A stretch of DNA of 64,000 nt from Viridothelium virens (Eukaryota; Ascomycota; Dothideomycetes; Trypetheliales; Trypetheliaceae). The DNA lies in contig ML991777.1 of assembly GCA_010094025.1 (NCBI GenBank), forward strand, positions 310,001-374,000, written 5' to 3'. Made by a program: the position numbers and the translations under genes. The notes under the pieces were generated by a model, which searched no databases, had not been told where the DNA came from, and saw only the letters and a program-made list of their open reading frames with translations. Every line of letters begins with the position of its first letter. The stretch's first letter is position 1. Shown in pieces: positions 45,968 through 56,305 of the stretch.

Positions 45968-48320
45968 ATGGCCTTCAAATCTCTTCTGACCTGCTTAGTC
46001 TGCATCTTCGCACTTGTCAGTGTCGTGATTAGTGCCAAGAACGTTCCACGGTATTCTCACGGAAATGGCAGAGCTTCGTCAACGTCGACTTCGTATATTG
46101 TCCATGAAAAACGTGGAGACCTACACAATCGATGGACAAAGAGAGGTCGCATTCAATCCAATGCACGTCTACCAATGCGAATTGGGCTAGTACAACGGAA
46201 CCTTGGAGATGCTGATCAACACCTTATGGATATGTAAGTCATCGGCGAGATGAAGAGTTTACCTCGCTTGGATCTGGCTGAGAAGTGAAACGTAGATCCG
46301 ACCCAAGTTCGCCAAGTTACGGCAAAACTTGGACAGCTGAGGACGTCATTGAAGCATTCCAGCCCTCTGAAGAGACTGTGGCGACTGTTCGTGATTGGTT
46401 GATTCAAGCCGGAATTGATAGCAAGCGCATTACCCACTCTGATAATAAGGCTTGGCTCGCCTTTGATGCGACTGTTGCTGAAGCTGAGAATCTTCTTCGC
46501 ACTGAATATCACGAGTATCATGATCAAATCAGTGGAGCGAAGTTGCCATCGTGCGACGTTTACCATGTTCCAGCTCACGTCAAATCACACATTGATTTTA
46601 TCAAGCCTGGAGTCCACCTCCTTGCACCAATCGAAACTCACAAGCAGAAGAAGAAACATCATGCAGGTGTTTCCAATAGCCTAGCAAAGCGTGGGCAGCG
46701 GGGCGCTGCGCAAACCCACGAAATTCTATTTCGTAAAATGCCGGCCGGAGCTCATTCAGCTAACTCGAGTGATTTGAGCACTTGCGACATCTCTATTACT
46801 CCGGAGTGCCTTGCTGCACTTTACAACATCTCACCGGCACCAGCCAATGTCTCTGCGAATAACTCAATGGGCATCTTCGAGTCAGAACTTCAGTACTACA
46901 GACAGGAGGATCTTGATCTCTTCTTCACAAATCTCACCCACGGAAAGATTCCCAACGGCACTCATCCAATTCCAGCCAATATTGACGGGGGCATTCAAGT
47001 GGCTCCGAACCTTACCGCAGCTGGCACGGAGGTTGAACTTGATCTTATGCTCGCGTATCCTATCGTTTACCCACAGACCATAACCCTTTATGAGGTGGAC
47101 GATCTACTAGTTCAGGCCGATCCTAACGATACCTATACATACGGATTTAACACATTTTTGGATGCTTTGGATGGGGTGAGTAGATGAACGGCTCTGTGAA
47201 TGACCATGCATTTGACCTCAGACTAGTCTTATTGTACCTACTCGGCGTACGGTGAAACAGGAAACGACCCATATTTGGACCAAGTCTATCCAGATCCGCG
47301 GCCCGGTGGCTATAAAGGCCCTCTTGAGTGCGGCACGTACAAACCAACCAACGTGATCTCGCTCTCTTATGGGGGACAGGAAGTCGACGTTCCCGTCGCA
47401 TACCAAAAGCGTCAATGCAATGAGTATCTCAAGCTCGGTCTCCAAGGTGTCTCAATCCTTTTCGCCTCCGGCGACTCAGGAGTCTCCAACTACCCCGAGC
47501 CTTACGGCATCGACGGGCCAACCGGCTGCCTCGGCCCCAACCTCAATATCTTCAACCCAACCTGGCCCGTCAACTGCCCATACGTGACCGCCGTCGGTGC
47601 CACCAAAGTCTACCCCGGCTTTACCGTCTTCCAGAACGAGAGCGCCGTCTACGACCCCGCCGGCCACCCGTACCACGTCAACTACTCCTCCGGCGGCGGC
47701 TTCAGCAACATCTACGGCGTGCCGAGCTACCAGCGGAAAGCCGTGGACACCTTCTTCGCCGACCACAATCCTCCGTATTCGTCCTACAGCGGCCTCATGA
47801 ACGCAACGGGCGACATCCACGACATCACCACGAAGCCAGACATCGCGGCGCTCGCGGGCAACTCGAGCGGCATCTACAACCGTATTGGACGCGGTATCCC
47901 GGACGTTGCTGCGAATGGCGACAACTCTGCTGTAAGCCACTACTTTTTTTCTTCCCAGCCCTCTGTCCTCACACTCTCTTTTTGATCCACTCCCCAAACT
48001 TACTCTCTTTTTTTCCCTCAACCTAGATCTACGTCGCTGGCGCCTACGTCCAATCCGGAGGCACCTCAGCCGCCACCCCGACCTTCGCCGCCATCATCAA
48101 CCGCATCAACGAGGCCCGTCTCGCGGCCGGCAAGTCGCTGCTCGGCTTCCTCAATCCGGCGCTCTACGCAAACCCCGCGATGCTGAACGATATCGTCAAC
48201 GGCTCGAACCCGGGGTGCGGGACGAGGGGGTTCGATGCCGTGGATGGCTGGGATCCTGTGACGGGGCTGGGCACGCCGAATTTTGGGAAGATGAAGGAGT
48301 ATTTTTTGAGCTTGCCGTGA
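45968..48320 (+). CDS. secreted sedolisin-family (S53) tripeptidyl-peptidase
   Basis: Model join(45968..46233, 46296..47175, 47227..47931, 48027..48320), 714 residues; introns of 62, 51 and 95 bp all in phase. It has a signal peptide (MAFKSLLTCLVCIFALVSVV) and a pro-domain (about 45-240, with DVIEAFQPSEETVATVRDWL and VYHVPAHVKSHIDFIKPG). The catalytic domain has Glu334 and Asp338 in EVELDLMLAYP, the oxyanion Asp465 in LFASGDSGVSNYP, and nucleophile Ser631 in SGGTSAATPTFAA. The C-terminal Asp-rich calcium site NDIVNGSNPGC...DAVDGWDPVTGLGTPNFG is present. It cleaves peptides at acidic pH, usually as tripeptides from N-termini, outside the cell. The many NxS/T sites fit secretion. Confidence 0.95.
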
Positions 48321-48670
48321 GGGAGAGAGGCATAGGCATGGAGAAGCACGGACTGACGGGTAGTAAGGTGGATCGGTAAGGCTAGGGGAATAGGCGGGGT
48401 TTGAGCACGTCAAACAGCTGATCAAATTTCTAGCACTGATTGAGCCAATAGAGATGTCCATATACGTATGCTATCTAAATCTACTGCTTGTTCAATACAA
48501 AGGAAACTGTGGTACCGTCTCATTTCTCCTTCTCTCCGCTGTTTTTGGTATTTTGTAATTTTTTTCGGCAGCATTCGAGTTTCGTAATGTCATCGTTCGC
48601 AGAATGTTAAGATAGAGTTTGGGGGTCTCCTGACTTTGTTTTAGTATCATAACCCTCGCATCAACAATTC
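48321..48670. other. convergent 3' intergenic region
   Basis: About 350 bases between the sedolisin stop and the stop of the minus-strand gene that follows; presumed 3' UTRs only. Confidence 0.45.
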
Positions 48671-50197
48671 TCATAGGAAATCAACGGGGGGCCACGGTGC
48701 ACCTTCATGAATGTGATCTGCCCATCGTTGCCATCGCGTGAAATACGCCGCTCCGGTCAGCAGTTCTGCGTGGAATGGCTGGCGGGGATTCGGCCAACGC
48801 TCATTCTGGGATGTGTCCGGAGGCACGAATTGCGCATCATCTGCGGCTCTGGCTTCAAGAGCTGTGAGCGGTGGACTGACATCTTTCCGCCGTGGTATCC
48901 AATATAGGTAGGGGCAAGTATCCGTGGGATCGGGCTTTTGGGCGTCTTGCATGTTAATTCGAGGTTGGTCCGCCAGGAGACCGTGGATTTTTAGGTAATT
49001 CTGCTGTTCTAATGTCAAACCAGGCAATTTCATAACAGGACGATGTGGCGGCCTGTCTCTTGAGACGAAGATGGGCAGTGCCACAAATGGTGGACGACAG
49101 ACAAGATGTCCAGCAGCCGTCTCCGAATCAGTGTGTGCAGTTGTACCATCGGTCCCAGTATTTTGTACGGCGAAAGCTTCCAAAAGAATTCCCGTAGATG
49201 TCTTCGTAGCAGACCAAGGAGTTCTGTCTCGGTTCTCCACTATCGGTATCGGATCCAAGCAACGGGAATCTTGAGCATCGGGGAAAGAGTTGGCGACAAC
49301 TTCATTCTGGCCGAAATAGACCAGATCTTTGTAGAGATCAGTAAGTTGATCGCTCTGAGGGTCCTCCACAGAGTTGGGCGATACGGGTACGCTTGTCAAT
49401 GCCTGCCCCTCTGGGCTAGCTCGATGCCTATCATCTTGGGTCTCCTGCTTGTTGGTCTCGCGTTCGTCCAACCAAGAGAGGCAGTTCCAGCAGTCAGTCA
49501 ACTGTTCATCGGGGTTCTGCTCCGCTCTCTGGGAGGAAGTAGCGACACTATCAGCCTTGCTGTCAGCTCGAGACTGGCTAATCTGAGAAGCGAACTCTTT
49601 TCCAGCAAGTTCCTGGTCAGTAGATTCTAGGTCCAGTTGCACCAAGGGCATCACTGAGTGGTGCTCGTCATGCTCCAAGAACTCCTGTTGTCCTGATTGT
49701 GGAAGAGAGCTCTCGTCGTCATTCTCATACGTGGAAGCCGCGTCTTTTGCCGACTTTGATGGGCTATAAGTACCATCGTCAGTGCCATCGAGTCCCAGCC
49801 TAGTATTATGTGGCCGGTACAGCTGCGATGTGCAGGTATTCCTCGGGTCAGTCTCAAAACCAGTGACCTCTTCGAGTCCTTGGTCCAGCGCTTGTTCGGA
49901 TCCACTTTCTAACCTTCGCCTGATTGGTTCAAACCCTCGTTCTTGTTCTTGAGAGGTAGAGTCTAGAGCTTCACGAGCTTGTGCCAACTCAAACTCGAGC
50001 AATTGTGATTTAAGACGGGATATTCTGGCATCTATGTCGGCATCTCTCTGCTTGGCTAGAGGACTCTGGTCTTCGGTTTCAAACCATACACCCGAGCCAG
50101 AAATTGGCGAGTGAACGACCCCAAATTCCTCATCTGGAAGTAACTTTTGCGCAGGACTATCTCGTATTAGTAGCAGTAGATCAAGGAGAGCGCTCAT
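48671..50197 (-). CDS. hypothetical protein, charged and largely disordered
   Basis: A single intron-free frame of 508 codons with a normal ATG (MSALLDLLLLIRDSPAQKLL). I recognise no domain. Residues about 45-80 look like a short coiled coil (DADIDARISRLKSQLLEFEL). The middle is acidic, Gln/Ser/Asp-rich and probably disordered. The last ~110 residues are more ordered, with LTLEQQNYLKIHGLLADQPR and a Trp-rich end FTRWQRWADHIHEGAPWPPV. That compact tail could be a small binding domain. Function is unknown; the long intact frame with a patterned C-terminus favours a real gene. Confidence 0.6.
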   Translation of the reverse strand: MSALLDLLLLIRDSPAQKLLPDEEFGVVHSPISGSGVWFETEDQSPLAKQRDADIDARISRLKSQLLEFELAQAREALDSTSQEQERGFEPIRRRLESGSEQALDQGLEEVTGFETDPRNTCTSQLYRPHNTRLGLDGTDDGTYSPSKSAKDAASTYENDDESSLPQSGQQEFLEHDEHHSVMPLVQLDLESTDQELAGKEFASQISQSRADSKADSVATSSQRAEQNPDEQLTDCWNCLSWLDERETNKQETQDDRHRASPEGQALTSVPVSPNSVEDPQSDQLTDLYKDLVYFGQNEVVANSFPDAQDSRCLDPIPIVENRDRTPWSATKTSTGILLEAFAVQNTGTDGTTAHTDSETAAGHLVCRPPFVALPIFVSRDRPPHRPVMKLPGLTLEQQNYLKIHGLLADQPRINMQDAQKPDPTDTCPYLYWIPRRKDVSPPLTALEARAADDAQFVPPDTSQNERWPNPRQPFHAELLTGAAYFTRWQRWADHIHEGAPWPPVDFL

Positions 50198-50731
50198 TTC
50201 ACGAACCCGAATTTCTTCTGATGCTCCGTGATTCCTTGCAGCATGAACCGTAGTTCTGTACGAGTGTTTGTGGAAACTGATCTCTGATCGTCAGTGAGGG
50301 AGTCGGGAGTCCTAGGGATATGTAAGCCTCTCGTCAATGAACAAGCATGCATATGTTTGCATAGAAAAATCGTTATGTGAGGGGCCATGTGAGGGCCCGA
50401 ATTAGATATTATATTGAAGTGACATGTATTGCTAACTAGACGAGGCATTTCCATTATTGACATCATGGAATGTATCTGTCTTCCGCAGCAGTTGACGGGT
50501 CTGCTGATGATGGGCTAAGGCTCAAAGCCGACTTGTCGGAGGAACTCCCCATGCTCCAACCTACTTAATATTTGCAGAAGAAGAACCACTATCATTATCG
50601 TACTGCTCTTCACCGATGTGTTTCAAGCTGCTTCGAAGAAATGAGGTGGCCAAGTCATCAACACCATGACTTGCGGCAGAATATGGCTTTAGTGGACTGT
50701 TTTCTCTTGTCCCCGGTTCCTCGCTGTCCTA
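50198..50731. other. gene-free stretch
   Basis: Between two minus-strand genes. A minus frame 50194-50466 overlaps the next start and has no recognisable content. Confidence 0.4.
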
Positions 50732-51343
50732 TCACCAGCCCATGTCAGTTTTGCTGCCATTTGTGGCCTGCCTGGCAGAGCTCTTCTGATCCCTCACCTT
50801 GCCATTTCTGGATTGCATATGTGGCGGTTTGTTTTCAAATTCTCGTAGAGCTCCGCTATCGGTGGGTGTAGCCGTTATCGGAGAGATCCCACCTCCTGCC
50901 GGTGAACAGAAGAGCGAGAAGTTTCCAGAAAAGCAAGGGCCGTGATGATGATCACCGCATGTGTGACAGACTCTCTGGAAAGGCATCTTCGATCCACTCT
51001 TCGGTTTCGCACCCGTTCCAGACGTCTCACTTGCCTCCTCGGTTGTAGTGCTGAACGTAGTCGAGGTTGGTCTTTGAACGTTCCTGTGCTGGTCCAAGAT
51101 AAACCTGGGTTTCGGGAGTTCCACATTGGGATCTTTCTGCGCTTGGTTATTGATTTTCGAGTCGCAATAGAAACTCCTCCGAGCCACGAAGCGCGGGTCG
51201 CAGGGTGGTGGATGACGTTTTCCACACTCTGGACACGCTTGACATGGCGGTCGATGAGTCTTGCCGCAGTTTTGACATCTACTAACCAGTTTTGTGGGAA
51301 TCAAAGTTGACGACGAGGTCGACGCTGGCAAATTTGGGGACAT
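50732..51343 (-). CDS. small protein with three CxxCxxxHxxxC zinc-knuckle-like motifs
   Basis: A 203-codon frame with ATG at 51343. Three repeats share the spacing C-x2-C-x3-H-x3-C: CQNCGKTHRPPC (about 23-34), CPECGKRHPPPC (37-48) and CHTCGDHHHGPC (about 127-138). Each ends in Pro-Cys or Gly-Pro-Cys. This resembles a CCHC zinc knuckle (C-x2-C-x4-H-x4-C) shortened by one residue on each side of the His. The rest is Ser/Thr-rich and basic without other features. I do not recognise the family; nucleic-acid or metal binding is an inference from the motif. A splice at the 3' end cannot be excluded. Confidence 0.6.
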   Translation of the reverse strand: MSPNLPASTSSSTLIPTKLVSRCQNCGKTHRPPCQACPECGKRHPPPCDPRFVARRSFYCDSKINNQAQKDPNVELPKPRFILDQHRNVQRPTSTTFSTTTEEASETSGTGAKPKSGSKMPFQRVCHTCGDHHHGPCFSGNFSLFCSPAGGGISPITATPTDSGALREFENKPPHMQSRNGKVRDQKSSARQATNGSKTDMGW

Positions 51344-51575
51344 TGTACTGTCACCGAGAGACGAGAGACCAAATGAGCCTTAGGTAGACGGAAGAGGACC
51401 ACGTTGATGTGCCGGAGATTGACGGGTGACAAAAGTTGAATGGGTCTGACTTCGGGTCGGGTTTTGGGAAGGTGCTGCCCATGTGGAAGGAGAAGTCGGG
51501 AAAGCATTTACGTCAAGATATCTGCACACTTTGTGTCCAGCACACAAGTCCTCTGCATATCACCCATCGTGTCCC

Positions 51576-53918
51576 TCACGCAGGCTGTTCGCGTTTTTGC
51601 TTCAGTCTCTCGCTCCATTTGGTTTTCGATAGCTCAATATGTGCCGGCGGTGGGAATTGAGGCTCTTCAGACTGTGTGACCTCAGCAGTCTTTGATCTGT
51701 GTGCTTGGCTCTTCACCTTCTCGCAACCCGAGGGTATCCTGCACATTTCTCTATCATCATTCGGAACTGTCTTCCAGATGACTTCTTTGACCTCCTTGCC
51801 GACTTGTTCGATTGAGTCTACGGCCCAAATTACATCCAGATGTTCGTAACTCTCAATGACTTTTTCGTGCACCACCTGTACATGGGGCTCTCTCTTCCTA
51901 TGAAACCGCCTCAGTAATCTCCTGCCGTCTACAAGATCATCCGAACCAGCAACCCAGAACGCCATGGGTGGAGCACGTTCATCGTACCAAGCGAAGCGTC
52001 CCCTATCCTTGCCGTTGTCCGGCCAAGATCTTCTCGACCCTTTCGCAAGGCCATCATTTTCATTCGCCTCAGTACGATTGGCGGGTAACTCAGTAGAATG
52101 CTGCGCGTCCTTTGAGTAAAATTTCTCCATTTCCTCTTCTTCCTTGTCCTCCTCGTCTTCAACCATGCCTTCCTCTCTGGTAGCAAGGATGCACTTTTGT
52201 TTCGCAAAACAGTCACGACCCAACCACCAACGCATACTTTCCGCGCTCACGTATACAGGGGAAAACTGGAACATGCGATCGCGCAGCGCTCGCTCCCATC
52301 GTGCATCCGACCAACTAAACAGAAAGCTGAACACACGATAGCCAAGATATCCATACAGGCGGCCGGGGAGAATTTTGTGCATATCTAACATGAAGGGTAT
52401 GAAGGAGTGTATCCCAAAAATCGCTCGAAATACGTCGGGAGAAATGATACGCATGAATTTGAAGTAAGCCTTCCCGATTAGAGGCCCTGCATAAGCCGCA
52501 GGTGCAAGTGCGCAGAAGACGCTGATTTTGGAGCCAATGTCGGGTCTCTGCTCCTTCGCCAGCGCGACCATAGCTTGTGTAGTACCTTGGCTGTGCGCAA
52601 CGAGGGCGACTTTGGAAAATCCTGTTTCGGACAGCACCCGACTGACTAGCGCAGGCAAATCGAGCACTCCCATTTGTCTGATATTCCAGGCCCACATTCG
52701 GGGATCCTTTGGCTCTAGTAAAGTATGCCGGGGTTTAAAGCCACAGCGGTTGTTCCCCAGCCAGATGTCATACCCAGATTTTGCAAGATAAAATGCCAAG
52801 CTCTCGTCGTCACTGGCACAGAAGGCACCCCCCGATTGCAAAAGGCCATGCATGAGGAGGACGGGGTATTTCTTCTGACCATCGGGGTATTGCAGAGCAT
52901 TCGGAAAGTGCAATTCAGGGAAATGAGGGCCTGGTGTACCGGAAGGATTCTGTGGGGACGAGAAGACCTCCGGGCCATGGGGTTCTCGGTCAGACTCTGG
53001 AACAGGTTTGTAGTCACGCGGGTTATATAAGTGCCAGAGTTCTATGATGAACCCATCTTCTGTCTGGACGGCATACTCTTCACATTCGAGTCCGACCCGG
53101 CGGGCGTAGTAACGTACGTCGCAAAGTAGACGGTCATGACCTCCTTCAAGGGGAACAAAATCTTCACCCCGACCCCCAAAAGAATCCTCCTTGTCATCGG
53201 AGAGCGGTGATTTGGACGGACGCTTGTGGTGTCTTTTCCAGTTCTGGCTCTCTTCTTTCCGCCTCTTTGCACGACGTTGCTCTTCTTGGTAGAATGGTCT
53301 CGTTGCTGCAGGGTTTCTGAATGTCAGACGCATCCAAAGCCATCGAAGTGCCAGAGGTATGCTCGTGAATGCAGCCCCTAGTACAATAATATACAAGAAA
53401 AGGAGCGACAGGAAAAAGGATGATATCCGAAAGCTCAGGGCCTGCAGATTGCGTAACGGGGAAGGGGGACCGTAGAGAGGAAGAGGGGGAAAGAGTGGGT
53501 TGGTTCTCGACGGAGGGACCGCTTCGCGCAGAGGAGCTGAAGGGTCGGTCGAACGTGTTGAACTCTCTTGGCTTGGTCGAGCTCCATGTTGATCGTGCTT
53601 TACGTCCTTGCCTTCGGGACTTCGAGCAGAATCGACCCTCTCTGGATGATCCTCCTCCTCCTCCTCCAAAGAATCCCTCAACTGATTCAGCTTGAGAGCC
53701 TCTTCGATGGGTACCGTAGGCAATCGACCGCCATTTGCAGTTTGTACGACAGGATCTTGCGGCGTGATGAATCGAGCCTCGACGGCCTGCGTCGAACCTG
53801 TTTCTTCTGTCTCCTGCGATGCCGTATATTGGCCTAGATGCTCGGCTTGATTGGCAAAATCAATGGCAGACTGGGCTTTATCATTGGTTTTGGATTTTAT
53901 GGCCGATATGGCTGCCAT
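51576..53918 (-). CDS. membrane-anchored steryl ester / triacylglycerol lipase (Yeh/Tgl1-like)
   Basis: An intron-free frame of 780 residues, ATG at 53918. A charged N-terminal segment precedes one TM helix (about 164-190, ISSFFLSLLFLYIIVLGAAF). The partial AB-hydrolase lipase region follows: EEYAVQTEDGFIIELWHLYN, VLLMHGLLQSGGAFCASDDE, a GYDIWLGNNRC motif, and the nucleophile elbow AHSQGT with Ser443. Later come a probable catalytic Asp in WVAGSDDLVDGRRLL and His in SYEHLDVIWAV. This is the plan of acid lipases such as yeast Yeh1, Yeh2 and Tgl1, which hydrolyse sterol esters (and triacylglycerol) at lipid droplets or the plasma membrane. A Glu-rich insertion (EDEEDKEEEEMEK) between core elements is probably a disordered loop. 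Confidence 0.9.
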   Translation of the reverse strand: MAAISAIKSKTNDKAQSAIDFANQAEHLGQYTASQETEETGSTQAVEARFITPQDPVVQTANGGRLPTVPIEEALKLNQLRDSLEEEEEDHPERVDSARSPEGKDVKHDQHGARPSQESSTRSTDPSAPLREAVPPSRTNPLFPPLPLYGPPSPLRNLQALSFRISSFFLSLLFLYIIVLGAAFTSIPLALRWLWMRLTFRNPAATRPFYQEEQRRAKRRKEESQNWKRHHKRPSKSPLSDDKEDSFGGRGEDFVPLEGGHDRLLCDVRYYARRVGLECEEYAVQTEDGFIIELWHLYNPRDYKPVPESDREPHGPEVFSSPQNPSGTPGPHFPELHFPNALQYPDGQKKYPVLLMHGLLQSGGAFCASDDESLAFYLAKSGYDIWLGNNRCGFKPRHTLLEPKDPRMWAWNIRQMGVLDLPALVSRVLSETGFSKVALVAHSQGTTQAMVALAKEQRPDIGSKISVFCALAPAAYAGPLIGKAYFKFMRIISPDVFRAIFGIHSFIPFMLDMHKILPGRLYGYLGYRVFSFLFSWSDARWERALRDRMFQFSPVYVSAESMRWWLGRDCFAKQKCILATREEGMVEDEEDKEEEEMEKFYSKDAQHSTELPANRTEANENDGLAKGSRRSWPDNGKDRGRFAWYDERAPPMAFWVAGSDDLVDGRRLLRRFHRKREPHVQVVHEKVIESYEHLDVIWAVDSIEQVGKEVKEVIWKTVPNDDREMCRIPSGCEKVKSQAHRSKTAEVTQSEEPQFPPPAHIELSKTKWSERLKQKREQPA

Positions 53919-55003
53919 TGAGGGAATTGCGGAAGATGAGAGCAGATTGTCTGCGGTCTAATATCTATCCTGCTTCCGTTGAGCTCAAGTGGCCAGCATT
54001 GGGGCAGAAGATGGGTCGAGAAGGGTCTGTGGAGACGCGGAAGGTGGCGGTTTGGCCGAAAATCTGGAAGCACGGAGACGGTATTTCTAATTTGAAGTTC
54101 CTGCAAGGTAAGGGACAGTGTAATGCGACGGAATTATTAACCCAGCGATCTACGAGACGCCGACTCTATGCAGACATGGATGTAATGAATGAGACGAATG
54201 TGAAGGAAATCGTCAATTGTATCAGTCGACAGAAGAACACTGCAAATGTTGGTCGTAAGGGTCGACACATGACGTCGTCGCAAGTGTCAGGACACGATCG
54301 GGAAAATCCCTGCCGCCGATCTTACACTGGAACCAGTCGGTGGAGTTTCCAGCCGATGCAGGGGCAGGGTGCTGCGTGAGATGAGATGAGAACTTTATGT
54401 ACAGTTCCAGCTCCGCTGTCGGATTTGTGTAGAGCAAAAAGAGGCGCAATGTTGATTTTTTATATGGCCTCTCTCCTCTACAACGTGTACCTCTATTTAG
54501 TATGGACATTCGATGCGCATCTGTATTTCTACGAAAAACTCGAACAGACTATGACCTATTGCAAGAAGGTGTTCGATTCCGAAGTTCAAAAGTATTAATT
54601 TTACGGCGAGGAAGAATGGAATACCTAAATGGCATAGCCTCTAATATATTTGGTAAGAGTCCTAGACCGCCTCATTTGCCAGGATAGACCTATTAGAGCG
54701 GATCCGCAATGCTCCCTCTGCTTCATCAGCAAACGCAGCTCTCGTCACCACGGTCAGGTAAGCGCTCCACATTGTGCTTTGAGGGAAGCAGCGAGCTCTT
54801 TATCTCCAATGACAAAGTCTGAGCTGCGGAATACTAGACCAGCATGGATCAGATCTAGCATCGCCTCGCAATCGAAATTACCAGAGGCACCTTGCTCAAA
54901 TGTGAACTCGGCTAACATGGAGAGCTTTTCTGGACTCTTAGTCGTGCTATTCAAGGCCGACCCGTAATCAATCTCTACGAGCTTTGGTGCCTGTCAATCG
55001 AAG
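53919..55003. other. gene-free stretch
   Basis: Upstream of the lipase gene and downstream of the secreted-protein gene. The plus-strand frame 53819-54379 overlaps the lipase start and is judged a shadow. No RNA gene seen. Confidence 0.45.
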
Positions 55004-56305
55004 TTAACGAATGTTGCATAAGCAAAGAATTTCGAAGACTAAACCTGTCAAAAGTCCAACATTGACCGAGGAACGGTCGACGGTGGCTGACGCTGTGGGG
55101 TGTACGTATCTGGTCATCGATGGTCTAGAGCTGTGACTGATTGATGAGTTCAACCCATATCCATAAGAAACGCCGTCTCGTTTCTGAGGTCTAGCATCGA
55201 TAACGTAGTCGTACTGATAAATAGCCCTATCCTCGACCCATAACCTCCATGTTCCTACGAAAGGAGGGCGATCAAAACAAAGGGAACGGCCGTCAGCGTC
55301 AACAATGTCCCAACGTTCTTGCTCGACTTCCACAATGGCTCGTCCCGCATAGCCGGCCGGTCCTTCTGGCTCCAATTCGTCCGCCTCTGTCGCACCTTCG
55401 TCGGCTCTGTGATATCCTACTAGCACGGGCGGCTCAACACTCGGAACCAACTTGGCTAAGGCCCGCGCAAGCTCCTTGATTCGCTCCTCATATCGCAGTT
55501 CTGTCCTGACATGGAAGTGCTGCCTCTGTGATTCTGTGGTATATGGTGTGATAATGAAAATGACCGGATTAGATTCGATATGTAGGACTTCCCCTGGTGC
55601 TACGAGATAAGCCAAGGGCAAGCTTTTATCGAGCGGGTCTAGATCGTTCCCATCTCTCAAGCTTTCGAAAGAATGCTCCCAGAAGACATCTTCTCTTGAC
55701 TCGTACTCGCGCTGATTCCTCACGAACGTGGGGCCTTCCCAAATATGTGAAAGATAGGTTCCTCGTTGTGATGCAATGATGACACACGTGCACCCGAACA
55801 TTCCTTTGACGCCACTCGCAGTCTTCATATCCTCGGGATCATACCTAAAAGTTCTGGATGTGGCCATGCCATCGGTCCAAATGTGATGCACCCATCGGCC
55901 TTTCTCAGAGATTACTTTTGATAAGGCAGCGACATATCTCTTTGGATCGGCAACTCCTCGAAGAGCCCGCTTTTTCAGACCATTGGTACTGTTTTGCAAG
56001 CTGTCCAAGATGATCGTCTCCGCGGAGGTATTGGCGTTAGTAGGAGTCGGCGACGTGATAACCCAACCGGAAGCCGGTATGTCATCCGTAGTTTTGGTGG
56101 TCATAGTGCCACCAGAGAGTAAACATATCTTTTCCCGGGTGGAGGTTTGGTCATCCAATGTTTGATTGCTTGAGGCTCGGATGCCTAAAGACCCCCTGAC
56201 GCCATTGATTGATTTGGTTGAGCGGATCACATTGGTCCCGTTGGCAAAGTCGGCAAGGAAAAGGAAAATCTCGATAAGAGTTACAACAAGTTGTAAGGGT
56301 AGCAT
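55004..56305 (-). CDS. secreted protein of unknown function
   Basis: An intron-free frame of 433 codons, ATG at 56305. An N-terminal signal peptide (LPLQLVVTLIEIFLFLADFA) is followed by a Thr/Ser-rich stretch. The core contains MFGCTCVIIASQRGTYLSHI-WEGPTF, a pattern I recall from secreted fungal hypothetical proteins (GCTxxxxxSxxGxYxSHxWE). Later SYGYGLNSSISH and a hydrophobic C-terminus VGLLTGLVFEILCL could be a membrane or GPI-type anchor signal. No enzymatic motif recognised. Context gives no hint: the neighbours are a lipase and PEX6. Confidence 0.65.
   Translation of the reverse strand: MLPLQLVVTLIEIFLFLADFANGTNVIRSTKSINGVRGSLGIRASSNQTLDDQTSTREKICLLSGGTMTTKTTDDIPASGWVITSPTPTNANTSAETIILDSLQNSTNGLKKRALRGVADPKRYVAALSKVISEKGRWVHHIWTDGMATSRTFRYDPEDMKTASGVKGMFGCTCVIIASQRGTYLSHIWEGPTFVRNQREYESREDVFWEHSFESLRDGNDLDPLDKSLPLAYLVAPGEVLHIESNPVIFIITPYTTESQRQHFHVRTELRYEERIKELARALAKLVPSVEPPVLVGYHRADEGATEADELEPEGPAGYAGRAIVEVEQERWDIVDADGRSLCFDRPPFVGTWRLWVEDRAIYQYDYVIDARPQKRDGVSYGYGLNSSISHSSRPSMTRYVHPTASATVDRSSVNVGLLTGLVFEILCLCNIR

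Noticed and set aside
53819-54379. Plus-strand frame of 186 codons
   Set aside because: Overlaps the lipase start on the other strand and shows no family features.
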